NCBI RefSeq assembly: GCF_004363095.1
Contig: NZ_SNYO01000003.1
Coordinates: 372,001-436,000 of the forward strand
Direction of reading: 5' to 3'
Source: Actinomycetospora succinea
GTDB taxonomy: Bacteria > Actinomycetota > Actinomycetes > Mycobacteriales > Pseudonocardiaceae
DNA: 64,000 nucleotides
Shown piece by piece: positions 1-10,311 of the stretch. Made by a program: the position numbers and the translations under genes. The notes beneath the pieces were generated by a model that saw only the letters and a program-made list of their open reading frames with translations, ran no database searches and had not been told where the DNA came from. Position 1 is the first letter of the stretch. Every line of letters starts with the position of its first letter.

Positions 1-273
1 ACACTCTCGGAGCAGGGCAACGTCAGCATCCGGGTCATGCCGTTGGCGGTCGCCGTACACGACGGGCTGGACGGCGAGTTCACGCTGCTCGATTTCGACA
101 CTGCGCGATCGATCGGTTACATAGAGTTCCAAGATGGGGCGGTCTACGTCCAGGATCCCGACCGGATTGGCGGATACCGCACGGCCGCTGCCAGACTCCG
201 CTCCGCAGCGCTGCCGCAGGACGCCTCCCTCGAGGTGATCCGCCACCGACGCGCGGCGCTGCGGGCCCACTGA
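1..273 (+). CDS. XRE-type regulator, C-terminal end (DUF5753), partial
   Basis: The reading frame is open from the first base, so the gene begins before the window. The visible residues (TLSEQGNVSIRVMPL..HDGLDGEFTLLDF) match the DUF5753 region that follows the N-terminal helix-turn-helix in a large actinobacterial regulator family. These genes usually sit directly before a DUF397 gene, as here, where the next gene starts 57 bp downstream. Such pairs are linked to development and antibiotic regulation in Streptomyces (for example BldB/WhiJ-type partners). The helix-turn-helix itself is outside the window, so the regulator class is inferred. Confidence 0.8.
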   Translation, partial: TLSEQGNVSIRVMPLAVAVHDGLDGEFTLLDFDTARSIGYIEFQDGAVYVQDPDRIGGYRTAAARLRSAALPQDASLEVIRHRRAALRAH

Positions 274-330
274 GCCGCCGAGCACGGTGCCGCGGCCGCA
301 TCGCTCCCCACGGTGCAAGGAGACGAATCC

Positions 331-672
331 ATGAGCACACACGGATGGCGGACCTCCAGCTTCAGCTCCAACGGCGCGAGCTGCGTCGAGGTCCTCGAGG
401 CCGACGGCGCGACCTACCTGCGCGACACGAAGGAGCACGGCGAGGGCGCGGTGCTGCACCTCGACGGGCCGGCGTGGTCGGCGTTCCTCGACGAGGTCGC
501 CCGCGACGCCCCCTCGGCCAACGGCGCGGTGGACGTGACGACCCGCGGCGACGACGGCGCCCGCGCGGTGCAGGAGCACTCCTCGGGCGCGGTGCTGCAC
601 TTCCGCGACGACGAGTGGGTCGCGTTCCGGCGTGGCGTCCTCGCGGGCGAGTTCGGCGCGCTCGGCGACTGA
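331..672 (+). CDS. DUF397 protein with two tandem DUF397 units
   Basis: A 113-residue protein starting at ATG 331 behind AAGGAG (317-322). An in-frame GTG at 313 lies upstream of that ribosome site and is unlikely to be used. The first unit has the family pattern WRTSSFSSNGASCVEV followed by GAVLHLDGPAWSAFLDEV. A second, diverged unit ends GAVLHFRDDEWVAFRRGV. DUF397 proteins are usually single-unit (about 60-70 aa), so this is a duplication within the gene. It follows its likely DUF5753 regulator partner. The role is probably as a partner or antagonist of that regulator (inference). It converges on a kinase gene with only 9 bp between. Confidence 0.85.
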   Translation: MSTHGWRTSSFSSNGASCVEVLEADGATYLRDTKEHGEGAVLHLDGPAWSAFLDEVARDAPSANGAVDVTTRGDDGARAVQEHSSGAVLHFRDDEWVAFRRGVLAGEFGALGD

Positions 673-681
673 CCCGCCGGG

Positions 682-2163
<1,482 letters not shown>

Positions 2164-2427
2164 GCCCGCGCGCCTCCTCGTTCCGGTGCTCCGGCGGTCG
2201 CCGGCTCCGTCTCGTCAGTACCTGACCCGGACCACGTCCGGATGACCCCGGAGTCGTCCGGAGTGCCTGCCCATCGTGCCTGGCCCGCTCGCCGCGTCCG
2301 ACGGCCACCCTGCCGCACGCGCCTCCCCGGGCGATACCACCGGCCATCCGGGCGCGCCCGTTCGAGGGTGTGGGGCGGGGCGGCACGCGGGTACGGTTCC
2401 GTTCCGGACGCCCACCGTGGAGGACGC
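2164..2427. promoter_or_regulatory. Divergent intergenic region with short palindrome
   Basis: A 264-bp stretch between the kinase gene (leftward) and an Rv0909-like gene (rightward), so it must hold two promoters. The only clear symmetry is CCGGACCACGTCCGG at 2227-2241 (6-bp arms, 3-bp centre), a candidate regulator site. No convincing -35/-10 pair could be assigned in this GC-rich sequence. Confidence 0.25.
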
Positions 2428-2943
2428 ATGAGCCGCGACGACTACGTGCAGCAGGGCAAGCAGTTCGCCAACGACCTGCGCGACACGGCCAGCAAGAAGG
2501 TCGCCGACAACGAGGACAGCATCCTCGGCGCGATCGGCAAGGCGGCGCGCTGGGTCGACCAGAAGACCGGCGGCAAGTACTCCGAGCAGATCGGCAAGGC
2601 CGAGGCGAAGGCCGGCGAGGGCGTCGGCTGGGCCGCCAAGCAGGGCACCGGCGACCCGCAGGCCCCCGGCGCGGCCGCGGGCGACGGCACGCCGAACACC
2701 CCCGGGACCACCGGCCCGACGGGTGCCACGCCGACCACGCCGCCGACCACCCCGCCGACGGCCGGCGCGACGCCCACCGCTCCGGGCGCCTCGGCCACCC
2801 CGGAGCCGCCGACCGGACCCGTCGGCCCGCCCGCGAGCCCGCCGGTGAGCACCCCGCCGTCCGACGCGCCCACCGACCCGGGCCGTCCCACGCACCCGCC
2901 GCGCGACGACTCGGCCGACTGGCCGCGCCCGCCGCAGTCGTGA
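2428..2943 (+). CDS. Rv0909/MT0933-type antitoxin-like protein with Pro/Thr-rich tail
   Basis: A 171-residue protein from ATG 2428 behind GTGGAGG. Residues 30-70 (IGKAARWVDQKTGGKYSEQI..AEAKAGEG) resemble the MT0933/Rv0909 'antitoxin' family, whose hallmark is a DxKTGGKY..KI core in an otherwise simple helix. Family members are usually only 50-90 residues. Here about 100 extra residues of Pro, Thr, Gly and Ala follow. No Rv0910-type toxin gene is adjacent; the next gene, 45 bp downstream, encodes a thioesterase. The toxin-antitoxin role is therefore doubtful and the name reflects only family similarity. Confidence 0.6.
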   Translation: MSRDDYVQQGKQFANDLRDTASKKVADNEDSILGAIGKAARWVDQKTGGKYSEQIGKAEAKAGEGVGWAAKQGTGDPQAPGAAAGDGTPNTPGTTGPTGATPTTPPTTPPTAGATPTAPGASATPEPPTGPVGPPASPPVSTPPSDAPTDPGRPTHPPRDDSADWPRPPQS

Positions 2944-2988
2944 GCCGGGGCCCAGGAGACAGCACAGCCACCGACATCCCGGAGCACC

Positions 2989-3801
2989 GTGGCTGAGTTC
3001 GACAAGGCCACGGCGCCGGAACCCACCGACGAGGCGGGCCGGTTCACCATCGTCCTCGACGACCAGTGGTCGATCGGTCCCAAGCTGCACGGCGGCTACC
3101 TGCTCGCCGTGCTCGCCCGCGCGGCGCGCGAGACCGTCGCCACCGAGCGGCCCGCGCACACCAGCCCGCAGGCGGTGACCGGGACCTACCTGCAGGCCCC
3201 CGAGCCGGGGCCGGCGTCCCTCGAGGTCACCGTCCTGCGGCTGGGGCGCGGCGCCTCGCAGCTGCGGGTGCGCCTCGACCAGGACGGCCCGGCGGTCGAG
3301 GCCGCCCTCATCCTCGGCCCGCCCGCGACGCCCACGCCCGACGACGTCGCGCCGGCGGCGCCGGACCTGACGCCGTTCGAGGACTGCCCGCGCAGCCCGT
3401 CGGGCTCCGACGACGACGGCCGGGGCTCGCTGCCGATCATGGACGTCGTCGACACCCGCCTCGACCCGGTCACCGCGGGCTTCGTGCACGGCCGCCCGTC
3501 GGGCGAGGGCAGGCTCGCGGGCTGGGCCTCGCTCGCCTCCGGCGAGGCGTGGACCCCCGAGGGCCTGCTCGTCGCGCTCGACATCCTGCCGCCGGCGACG
3601 TTCGACATGGGCCTGTCGGGCTGGTCGCCGACGATGTCGCTCTCGGCGCACGTCGTCGCCGACCCGGCGCCCGGCCCGCTGCGCGTCGTGCAGTGGGTCG
3701 AGCGCGCGGGCGCCGACCGCATGCACGAGACCTGCCGCGTGTGGGACGCCGACGACCGCCTCGTCGGCCACGCCCACCAGCTGGCCGCGATCAGGAGATG
3801 A
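2989..3801 (+). CDS. Acyl-CoA thioesterase-like protein (double hotdog)
   Basis: A 270-residue protein from GTG 2989 with GGAG at 2981-2984. It resembles the TesB/thioesterase-like superfamily: two hotdog units, the first carrying LHGGYLLAVLARAA near residue 32 and the second FDMGLSGWSPTMSLSAHV then VVQWVERAGADRMHETCRVWD. The reaction expected from the family is hydrolysis of acyl-CoA to free acid and CoA; the substrate cannot be predicted. The 3' end overlaps the convergent serS by 11 bp (3791-3801). Confidence 0.75.
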   Translation: MAEFDKATAPEPTDEAGRFTIVLDDQWSIGPKLHGGYLLAVLARAARETVATERPAHTSPQAVTGTYLQAPEPGPASLEVTVLRLGRGASQLRVRLDQDGPAVEAALILGPPATPTPDDVAPAAPDLTPFEDCPRSPSGSDDDGRGSLPIMDVVDTRLDPVTAGFVHGRPSGEGRLAGWASLASGEAWTPEGLLVALDILPPATFDMGLSGWSPTMSLSAHVVADPAPGPLRVVQWVERAGADRMHETCRVWDADDRLVGHAHQLAAIRR

Positions 3802-5101
3802 CGAGCTCCGGCGTGCCGTCCGGCAGCAGGCGCCGGAAGCCGGTGAACGGGACGAGGGCCTCGGGGATCGTGACCGACCCGTCCTCCTCCTGGCACTGCT
3901 CGAGCACCGCCGCCATCGTCCGCCCGATCGGCAGGCCCGAGCCGTTGAGCGTCGCCACCTGGCCCCGCTTGCCCTGGGCGTCCTTGCTGCGGATCCCCGA
4001 GCGGCGCGCCTGGAAGGTGCCGCAGTCCGAGCACGAGGAGATCTCGCGGTAGGTGTCCTGGCTGGGCAGCCAGACCTCGATGTCGTAGGTCAGCTGCGCG
4101 TTGAACCCCATGTCGCCCGCCGCCAGCCGGATGACGCGGTAGGCCAGGCCGAGCTCCTGCAGGCACGCCTCGGCGTGGGCGAGCATCACCTCGAGCTCGT
4201 CGCGCGAGTCGTCGGACGCGCAGACCCGCACCAGCTCCACCTTGGAGAACTGGTGCAGCCGCAGGATGCCGCGGGTGTCGCGGCCGTACGAGCCCGCCTC
4301 CGAGCGGAAGCACGGCGTCCACGACGTGTACGCCCGCGGCAGGCTCTCGGTCTCGAGGATCTCGTCGGCGTGCATCGCCGTGAGCGGCACCTCGGCGGTG
4401 GGGATGAGGTAGAGGTCGCGCTCGCCGGTGCCGGTCCGGAAGAGGTCCTCCTCGAACTTCGGCAGCTGCCCCGTGCCGGTCATGGTCGGCGCGGTGACGA
4501 GGTAGGGCACCGAGAACTCGGTGTAGCCGTGCCGGCCGGTGTGCAGCGCGAGGAAGAAGGACGCGAGCGCCCGCTCGAGCACGGCGCCCGGCCCGCGCGT
4601 CACGGAGAACCGCGCGCCCGAGAGCTTCGCCGCCCGCCCGAGGTCGAGGATCCCCATCGCCTCGCCGATCTCGACGTGGTCGCGCGGGGCGAAGCCGAGC
4701 ACCGGGGGCTCGCCGACGCGGCGGACCTCGACGGCGTCGTCCTCCGAGTCGCCGTCGGGGGCGTCGTCGGACGGCAGGTTCGGGATCGTGAGCAGGAGCT
4801 CGCGCAGCGCGGCCTCGGCGGCGTCGACCTCCTCCTCGGCCCCGCGGATGCGGTCCTTGAGCTCGCGGGCCTTCTCCTTGAGCGCGTCGACCTCGTCGCT
4901 CGGGGAGCCCGACTTCGCGGCCTTCCCCACCTCGCCGGCCGCCCGCTTGGACTCCGCCCGCAGCTCGTCCACCGCGCCGATCGCCGCCGACCGGCGCGAC
5001 GACATCGCCTCCAGACCCGCGAGGTCGAGCGAGTAGCCGCGTCGGGCGAGGCGGCGCACCGCCTCGTCGCCGAGCTCGAGCAGGAGGCGTGCGTCGTGCA
5101 T
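3791..5101 (-). CDS. serS: Seryl-tRNA synthetase
   Basis: Charges tRNA-Ser (and tRNA-Sec) with serine in the cytoplasm. The protein is 436 residues from ATG 5101 (MHDARLLLELGDE), placed 10 nt behind GGAGAGG. The frame is open to 5155 but has no ribosome site there. The N-terminal coiled-coil tRNA-binding arm covers about residues 25-105. The class II catalytic core has motif 1 (YTEFSVPYLV), motif 2 (CFRSEAGSYGRDTRG) and motif 3 (NGSGLPIGRTMAAVLEQ). Length is normal for a bacterial SerRS. It lies downstream of tRNA-Leu on the same strand, separated by a hairpin terminator. Confidence 0.97.
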   Translation of the reverse strand: MHDARLLLELGDEAVRRLARRGYSLDLAGLEAMSSRRSAAIGAVDELRAESKRAAGEVGKAAKSGSPSDEVDALKEKARELKDRIRGAEEEVDAAEAALRELLLTIPNLPSDDAPDGDSEDDAVEVRRVGEPPVLGFAPRDHVEIGEAMGILDLGRAAKLSGARFSVTRGPGAVLERALASFFLALHTGRHGYTEFSVPYLVTAPTMTGTGQLPKFEEDLFRTGTGERDLYLIPTAEVPLTAMHADEILETESLPRAYTSWTPCFRSEAGSYGRDTRGILRLHQFSKVELVRVCASDDSRDELEVMLAHAEACLQELGLAYRVIRLAAGDMGFNAQLTYDIEVWLPSQDTYREISSCSDCGTFQARRSGIRSKDAQGKRGQVATLNGSGLPIGRTMAAVLEQCQEEDGSVTIPEALVPFTGFRRLLPDGTPELVIS

Positions 5102-5136
5102 CGCGGGCGTTCCTCTCCGGGTCCGCATATGAAGAA

Positions 5137-5165
5137 GGCCCCGGCCGTGGGTCACGACCGGGGCC
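5137..5165 (-). terminator. Hairpin terminator after tRNA-Leu
   Basis: A 13-bp stem (5137-5149 pairing with 5153-5165) with a 3-nt loop. The arms pair fully on the minus strand when one G-U wobble is allowed, and on that strand the stem is followed by TTCTTCAT. This fits an intrinsic terminator for the tRNA-Leu transcript, insulating serS 36 bp further on. Confidence 0.75.
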
Positions 5166-5201
5166 CTGATTGCTCTGGCCTAGATGCTGGGAGGTGCTGG
5201 G

Positions 5202-5284
5202 TGGGCGAGGGGGGAGTTGAACCCCCACATCCTTCCGGATACACGGACCTGAACCGTGCGCGTCTGCCATTCCGCCACTCGCCC
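5202..5284 (-). tRNA. tRNA-Leu (anticodon CAG)
   Basis: Read on the minus strand: acceptor arm GGGCGAG/CTCGCCC with discriminator A; a D-arm with AATGGCAGACGC; an anticodon stem CACGG/CCGTG around the loop TTCAGGT, giving anticodon CAG (reads CUG, the dominant Leu codon here); a long type II variable arm (TCCGGAAGGA); and a T-arm GGGGG-TTCAACT-CCCCC. The 3' CCA is not encoded exactly (CCCA follows). A tRNA-Leu next to fhaA is also the mycobacterial arrangement. Confidence 0.95.
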
Positions 5285-5456
5285 GGAGTGATCTGACGGA
5301 ACGCTAGCACGCACGGATCCGCCCTCCCGGAAGGAGGTCGGCGCCCCGCTCGCGGCGACCGATACCATCGAATCCGCCCGACCGGTGTGGCGACATGCCG
5401 GACGGGGCAGCAGGTGTCGGGACGACGGCACGAGCGTCGGACGAGGAGGGATCGCG

Positions 5457-6743
5457 GTGGGGCGCGCACAGCGCTTCGAGCGCAAGCTCGAAGGTCTGGT
5501 GGGTGACGCCTTCGCACGCGTGTTCGGTGGCAAGGTCGTCCCGCAGGAGATAGCGCAGGGTCTTCGCCGTGAGGCGGAGGACGGCGTGCGAGAGTTGGCA
5601 GGTGGACGCCGCTTGGCGCCCAATCAGTACACGGTGGTGCTCAGTCCCGCGGACCACGAACGCTTGGCCGGCGACGAGGAGACCATCACCCACTCGCTCA
5701 TCGAGGTCGTGGAGGAGCACCTCACGGAGGGCGGGTGGGAGACTTACGGTGAGGTCGTAGTCTCTCTGGAGCGTTCCGACGCGCTGCACACGGGACAGTT
5801 CCGCACCAGGTCGTCCGTTGACCCCGACGCGTCGCGGCGACGGGCCGCGAGCCCCCGATCCGCAGGAGAACAGCCCATGAGTCAGGCACCCGGCCGCTAC
5901 CCGGACGACCAGCAGGGTCGCGACGGCAACTACGGCCAGCAGGACCCCTACGGACAGCAGGGTTACCCGCAGCAGCAGGGTTACCCGCAGCAGGGGTACG
6001 GCCAGCCCGGCTACGACCAGTACGGCCAGCCGCAGCAGGGCTACCCCCAGCAGGGCGGTTACCCGCAGCAGGGCTACGACCAGTACGGCCAGCAGGGCGG
6101 CTACCCGCAGCAGGGGTACGACCAGTACGGCCAGCAGGGCGGCTACCCGCAGCAGGGCTACGGCCAGCCCGGGTACGACCAGTACGGCCAGCCGCAGCAG
6201 GGCTACGGCCAGCAGCCGGGGTACGACCCCTACGGCCAGCAGCAGGGCTACCCGCAGCAGGGCTACGGCCAGCCCGGATACGACCAGTACGGCCAGCCCC
6301 AGCAGGGCTACGGCCAGCAGCAGGGCTACGACCCCTACGGCCAGCAGGGCTACGGCGGCCAGTACGGCCAGGGCGGCTACGACCCCTACGGCCAGCAGCA
6401 GGGCGGCTACGACCAGTACGGCCAGCAGGGCTACGGCGGCGTCCAGACCCGCCAGATGACCGCGTCGCTGACGCTGGACGACGGCTCGAACCGCTCGTAC
6501 CAGCTGGTCAACGGCTCCAACGTCATCGGCCGCGGCCAGGACGCGCAGTTCCGCCTCGCGGACACCGGCGTCTCGCGTCGTCACCTCGAGATCAACTGGG
6601 ACGGCCAGCAGGCCACCCTGTCCGACCTCGGGTCGACCAACGGCACCACGGTGAACGGCACGCCGGTCCAGACCTGGCAGCTCGCCGACGGCGACACGAT
6701 CCGGGTCGGGCACAGCGCGCTGCTCTTCCGCGCGCAGGGCTGA
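5457..6743 (+). CDS. fhaA: FhaA, DUF3662 and FHA-domain protein
   Basis: A 428-residue protein from GTG 5457, 6 nt behind AGGAGGG. The N-terminal DUF3662 domain (residues 1 to about 125, [22 protein letters not shown]) is typical of FhaA. The C-terminal FHA domain (about 340-425) has [17 protein letters not shown] and LGSTNGT, the phosphothreonine-binding residues. Between them lies a long Gln/Tyr/Gly/Pro repeat linker. In M. tuberculosis FhaA binds the phosphorylated pseudokinase domain of MviN and restrains peptidoglycan synthesis. It is the first gene of the fhaA-pknB cluster and follows tRNA-Leu as in mycobacteria. Probable substrates are the PknA/PknB kinases downstream. Confidence 0.95.
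   Translation: MGRAQRFERKLEGLVGDAFARVFGGKVVPQEIAQGLRREAEDGVRELAGGRRLAPNQYTVVLSPADHERLAGDEETITHSLIEVVEEHLTEGGWETYGEVVVSLERSDALHTGQFRTRSSVDPDASRRRAASPRSAGEQPMSQAPGRYPDDQQGRDGNYGQQDPYGQQGYPQQQGYPQQGYGQPGYDQYGQPQQGYPQQGGYPQQGYDQYGQQGGYPQQGYDQYGQQGGYPQQGYGQPGYDQYGQPQQGYGQQPGYDPYGQQQGYPQQGYGQPGYDQYGQPQQGYGQQQGYDPYGQQGYGGQYGQGGYDPYGQQQGGYDQYGQQGYGGVQTRQMTASLTLDDGSNRSYQLVNGSNVIGRGQDAQFRLADTGVSRRHLEINWDGQQATLSDLGSTNGTTVNGTPVQTWQLADGDTIRVGHSALLFRAQG
5932..6438 (+). repeat. In-frame QGY/PQQ/DQYG repeat tract within fhaA
   Basis: About 500 bp of imperfect in-frame repeats encode units such as [17 protein letters not shown] over residues 159-327. The composition is almost only Gln, Tyr, Gly and Pro, with some Asp, and resembles prion-like disordered segments. 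At DNA level it is made of repeated CAGCAGGGCTAC-type blocks, so copy number may vary between strains by slippage or recombination. Confidence 0.95.
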
Positions 6744-6762
6744 GGCCCGAAGGCCCGACGGC

Positions 6763-7245
6763 GTGCCCGAACTCGTCCTCCAGATCACGAGGGCCGGATT
6801 CCTGGCCCTCCTGTGGCTGTTCGTCCTCGCCGCGTTGCGAGTCGTTCGCAGCGACCTCTACGCGGCATCGGGTCTGCGGGCCGCGGCGCCCGGCGGCCGA
6901 CGTCCCTCCACCCGCGGGGGTACGTCCAAGCCGGCCCGCGGCGGCGGACGCTCCGGGCCCCGTGCCCTGATCGTCACCGCCGGCGCCCTCGCGGGCACCC
7001 GCATCGCCCTGGACGGTCGTCCGATCATGATCGGGCGGGCGGACGACTCGACGCTGGTGCTCGACGACGACTACGCGTCGACCCGGCACGCCCGCATCTC
7101 CCAGTCCGGCGACGACTGGTACGTCGAGGATCTCGGATCGACCAACGGCACGTACCTCGACCGCAACAAGGTCTCCGGACCCACCCGGGTCCCGGTGGGC
7201 TCTCCGATCAGGATCGGCAAGACGGTCATCGAGCTCCGCTCATGA
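6763..7245 (+). CDS. fhaB: FhaB/FipA, membrane-anchored FHA protein
   Basis: A 160-residue protein from GTG 6763, 19 bp after fhaA. One N-terminal membrane helix (about residues 9-28, GFLALLWLFVLAALRVV), a short basic linker, then an FHA domain (about 85-155) with IGRADDSTLVL, STRHARI and LGSTNGTYL. In mycobacteria FhaB (FipA) links PknA phosphorylation to the FtsZ/FtsQ division machinery. The stop codon lies in the first unit of a 12-bp tandem repeat. Confidence 0.93.
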   Translation: MPELVLQITRAGFLALLWLFVLAALRVVRSDLYAASGLRAAAPGGRRPSTRGGTSKPARGGGRSGPRALIVTAGALAGTRIALDGRPIMIGRADDSTLVLDDDYASTRHARISQSGDDWYVEDLGSTNGTYLDRNKVSGPTRVPVGSPIRIGKTVIELRS

Positions 7246-7270
7246 CGGCGCTCATGACGGCGCTCATGAC
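7239..7270. repeat. 12-bp tandem repeat at the fhaB stop
   Basis: The unit CTCATGACGGCG occurs at 7239-7250 and 7251-7262, with a third partial copy (CTCATGAC) at 7263-7270. The fhaB stop codon is in the first unit. It is a likely slippage product in the 100-bp fhaB-pstP gap. No function is evident. Confidence 0.9.
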
Positions 7271-7345
7271 CAGGTCCCTGATCAGCACGCCCGCCATCCG
7301 GACCCGGGTGACGACGCCCCGTCCCCTCCCGTGCAGGATCGACCC

Positions 7346-8716
7346 GTGACCCTGGTGCTGCGCTACTCCGCTCGCAGTGACCGGGGCCTGGTGCGGCAGA
7401 ACAACCAGGACTCGGTCTACGCGGGCCCGCGCCTGCTCGCCCTCGCCGACGGCATGGGCGGACACGCGGCCGGCGAGGTGGCCTCGAAGCTCGTCATCGC
7501 CGCCCTCGTCCCGCTCGACGACGACGAGCCCGGCGACGACCTCCTGGGCGAGCTCGCCGAAGCCACCGCCCAGGGCAACGACGCGATCACCGAGCTGGTC
7601 GCCGAGGAGCCCGACCTCGACGGCATGGGCACGACGCTGACCGCGGTGCTCTTCGCCGGCAGCAGGCTCGGCATGGTGCACGTCGGCGACTCGCGTGCCT
7701 ACCTGTTCCGCGACGGCGTGCTCACCCAGATCACCCGCGACGACACCTTCGTGCAGTCGCTGATCGACGAGGGCCGGATCACCGAGGACGAGGCGGCGAG
7801 CCATCCCCAGCGCTCGCTGCTCCTGCGCGCGCTCACCGGCCACGACGTCGAGCCCGCGCTCACCGTCCGCGAGGCGCGCTCCGGCGACCGGTACCTGCTC
7901 TGCTCCGACGGCCTGTCCGGCGTGGTGAGCGCCGAGACCCTGGCCGAGGCGCTGACGATCGCCGACCCGCAGGACTGCTCGGACCGCCTCATCGAGCTCG
8001 CGCTCAAGGGCGGCGGCCCCGACAACGTCACGTGCATCGTCGCCGACGTGGTCGACGTCGACTTCGGCGAGCACGACCCCATCTACGGCGGCGCCGCCGG
8101 CGACGGCCGCGCCGACCCCCCGCCCGGCGACTCCGCGGCCGCGCGCGCCTCCGCCGCGACGCTGACCCGCAGCGAGCCCGAGCCCCGGCCGACCCCGACG
8201 GCCTCCGACTCGTCCCGCCGGCGGCCCCGCCGTGCGCGCCTGCGCCTCGCGCTGGCCGCGCTGGCCGTGGTCGCGCTCGCGGGCATCGCCGTGCTCGCCG
8301 CCACCGTGTACGTCTCGAGCCAGTACTACGTGGCCGCCGACGACGACACCGTCGTGATCTACCAGGGCGTGCCCGGCACGTTCCTCGGCGTCGCGCTCCA
8401 GAGCGTCGCGCAGGACTCCGGCGTCCGGGTCGCGGACCTGACCCCCGTCGCGCGCCAGCAGCTGGCCGGCGACGGCATCCGGGTCGCGGACCTCCCCCGC
8501 GCCGAGGCGACCGTCGACCGGTTGCGCACCGAGCAGATGCTCCCGCCGTGCGAACCGGTGGCCCCGACCACCGCCCCCGGCACGGTCCCGCCCGCCGGTG
8601 GCACCCCCGCCGCGCCCGGCACCCCGGGCGCCCCCGACGCGGCCGGTCAGGCCCCCGTCGCGTCGCCCGCACCGACCGAGCCGCAGGTCCCGGGCCGGGA
8701 CTGCCGGGTGCCGTAA
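7346..8716 (+). CDS. pstP: PstP, membrane PP2C Ser/Thr phosphatase
   Basis: Removes phosphate from PknA/PknB substrates and from the kinases. GTG 7346 is preferred because AGGA sits 7 nt upstream; an in-frame GTG at 7331 precedes that site. The PP2C domain (about 1-235) has the metal-binding pattern NNQDSVY, ADGMGGHAAGE, GDSRAYL, LLCSDGLSGVV and GGPDNVTCI. A Pro-rich juxtamembrane part, one membrane helix (about 300-322) and an extracytoplasmic Pro/Ala-rich end follow. Length is 456 residues. The stop overlaps the rodA start (TAATG), so the two are translationally coupled. Confidence 0.96.
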   Translation: MTLVLRYSARSDRGLVRQNNQDSVYAGPRLLALADGMGGHAAGEVASKLVIAALVPLDDDEPGDDLLGELAEATAQGNDAITELVAEEPDLDGMGTTLTAVLFAGSRLGMVHVGDSRAYLFRDGVLTQITRDDTFVQSLIDEGRITEDEAASHPQRSLLLRALTGHDVEPALTVREARSGDRYLLCSDGLSGVVSAETLAEALTIADPQDCSDRLIELALKGGGPDNVTCIVADVVDVDFGEHDPIYGGAAGDGRADPPPGDSAAARASAATLTRSEPEPRPTPTASDSSRRRPRRARLRLALAALAVVALAGIAVLAATVYVSSQYYVAADDDTVVIYQGVPGTFLGVALQSVAQDSGVRVADLTPVARQQLAGDGIRVADLPRAEATVDRLRTEQMLPPCEPVAPTTAPGTVPPAGGTPAAPGTPGAPDAAGQAPVASPAPTEPQVPGRDCRVP

Positions 8717-10311
8717 TGACGCGGCCCACCGCTCCCGGCGCCCAGAACGGCGCGCCCGGGATCGACCGTCCTGCCGACCGCACCGCGCTGCGGCCGGCGG
8801 TCGCGGCCGCCGTGTCCACCCGCCGCGGGGTCGAGCTCGCGCTGCTGGCCCTCGCCGCCGTCATCACCACCGGCGCGCTGGTGCTCGTCGAGGCCAACCA
8901 GGAGCAGGAGCTCACCTGGGCGCTGCTCTACCTCGGCGCCGCGTACATGGCGCTGCTCGCCCTCGCGCACCTGGCGGTGCGCAAGTTCGCGCCGTACGCC
9001 GACCCGCTGGTGCTCCCGCTCGCCGCGCTGCTCAACGGCATCGGGCTGGTGATGATCCACCGGGTCGACCTGGCCCGGATCGCCCGCGCGGTCAGCCTGG
9101 GCAACGAGGAGCCCGCGCAGGAGGCGCTGCGCCAGGTCGGCTGGACCGCCATCGGCCTGGTGTTCTTCGTCGGCGTGCTGTGGCTCGTGCCCGACCACCG
9201 GACGCTCGCGCGCTACGGCTACACCGCCGGGTTCGCCGGCCTGATCCTGCTGGCCCTGCCGGCGGTGCTGCCGGCCTCGCTCTCGGAGGTCAACGGCGCC
9301 CGCATCTGGATCCGCCTCGGCCCGGCCAGCATCCAGCCCGGCGAGTTCGCGAAGATCCTCTTCGTCGTCTTCTTCGCCTCGTTCCTGGTGGTCAAGCGCG
9401 ACCTGTTCACGAGCGCCGGCAAGCACTTCCTCGGCATGACCTTCCCCCGGCCCCGCGACCTCGGCCCGCTGCTCGTGGCCTGGGGCGTCGCGATGGCCGT
9501 CCTGGTCTTCGAGTCCGACCTCGGCACGTCCCTGATGTTCTTCGGGATCGTGCTCGTGATGCTCTACGTGGCCACCGAGCGCATCTCCTGGGTGCTCATC
9601 GGCCTGACGATCTTCGGTGCCGGCGCGTTCGCGGCGTGGACGTTCGTGTCCCGCGTCCAGATCCGCGTCTCGGTGTGGCTCGACCCGTTCGCCGACTACA
9701 ACGGCCGCGGGTTCCAGGTCAGCCAGGGGCTGTTCGGGCTCGCGACCGGCGGCATGGGCGGCACCGGGCTCGGCGCCGGGCGCCCGGAGCTCGTGCCGTT
9801 CGCCAGCACCGACTTCATCTTCACCTCGCTCGGCGAGGAGATCGGCCTCGTCGGCATCGCGGCGCTGCTGCTCATCTACTGCCTGCTCGCCACGCGGGCG
9901 ATGCGCAGCGCCCTGGCCGTGCGGGACACCTTCGGCAAGCTGCTCGCCGCCGGCCTCGGGTTCGCGATCGCGTGGCAGGTGTTCGTCGTCGTCGGCGGCG
10001 TCATCAACCTGATCCCGAACACCGGCATCACGGCGCCGTTCGTGTCCTACGGCGGGTCGTCGCTCGTGGCCAACTACGCTCTCGTGGCGCTGGTCCTGCG
10101 GGTGTCGAACGCGGCCCGCCAGCCGAGCACCGAGAAGCGGCCCGGGACGCCCGTCCCCGGCCAGGGCCAGGCCCCGCTCGCCCCCCTGGCCGAGGCCAGC
10201 ACCGAGATGGTCTCGCGCGACCAGGTGCGCACTCCACCGCACGGCGGCGTGCGCCAGGAGGCGGGCGCCCCGCCCGACCCAGCCCCGCGAGGAAGGACCC
10301 GAGGAGAGTGA
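8716..10311 (+). CDS. rodA: RodA/FtsW-type SEDS peptidoglycan polymerase
   Basis: Polymerises lipid II into glycan strands, with a class B PBP as partner. The protein is 531 residues, overlapping pstP by 1 bp. Many membrane helices are evident. SEDS hallmarks include NGARIWIRLGPASIQPGEFAKI, DLGTSLMFFGI and INLIPNTGITAPFVSYGGSS. A cytoplasmic tail of about 70 residues, rich in Pro/Gly, follows the last helix. It is coupled to pbpA through a GTGA overlap. RodA drives wall elongation in rod actinobacteria and is regulated indirectly by PknA/PknB. Confidence 0.96.
   Translation: MTRPTAPGAQNGAPGIDRPADRTALRPAVAAAVSTRRGVELALLALAAVITTGALVLVEANQEQELTWALLYLGAAYMALLALAHLAVRKFAPYADPLVLPLAALLNGIGLVMIHRVDLARIARAVSLGNEEPAQEALRQVGWTAIGLVFFVGVLWLVPDHRTLARYGYTAGFAGLILLALPAVLPASLSEVNGARIWIRLGPASIQPGEFAKILFVVFFASFLVVKRDLFTSAGKHFLGMTFPRPRDLGPLLVAWGVAMAVLVFESDLGTSLMFFGIVLVMLYVATERISWVLIGLTIFGAGAFAAWTFVSRVQIRVSVWLDPFADYNGRGFQVSQGLFGLATGGMGGTGLGAGRPELVPFASTDFIFTSLGEEIGLVGIAALLLIYCLLATRAMRSALAVRDTFGKLLAAGLGFAIAWQVFVVVGGVINLIPNTGITAPFVSYGGSSLVANYALVALVLRVSNAARQPSTEKRPGTPVPGQGQAPLAPLAEASTEMVSRDQVRTPPHGGVRQEAGAPPDPAPRGRTRGE

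Noticed and set aside
2428..2943. A functional toxin-antitoxin pair
   Set aside because: The Rv0909-like core is present but no toxin gene is adjacent, and the protein is twice the family length with a Pro/Thr tail.
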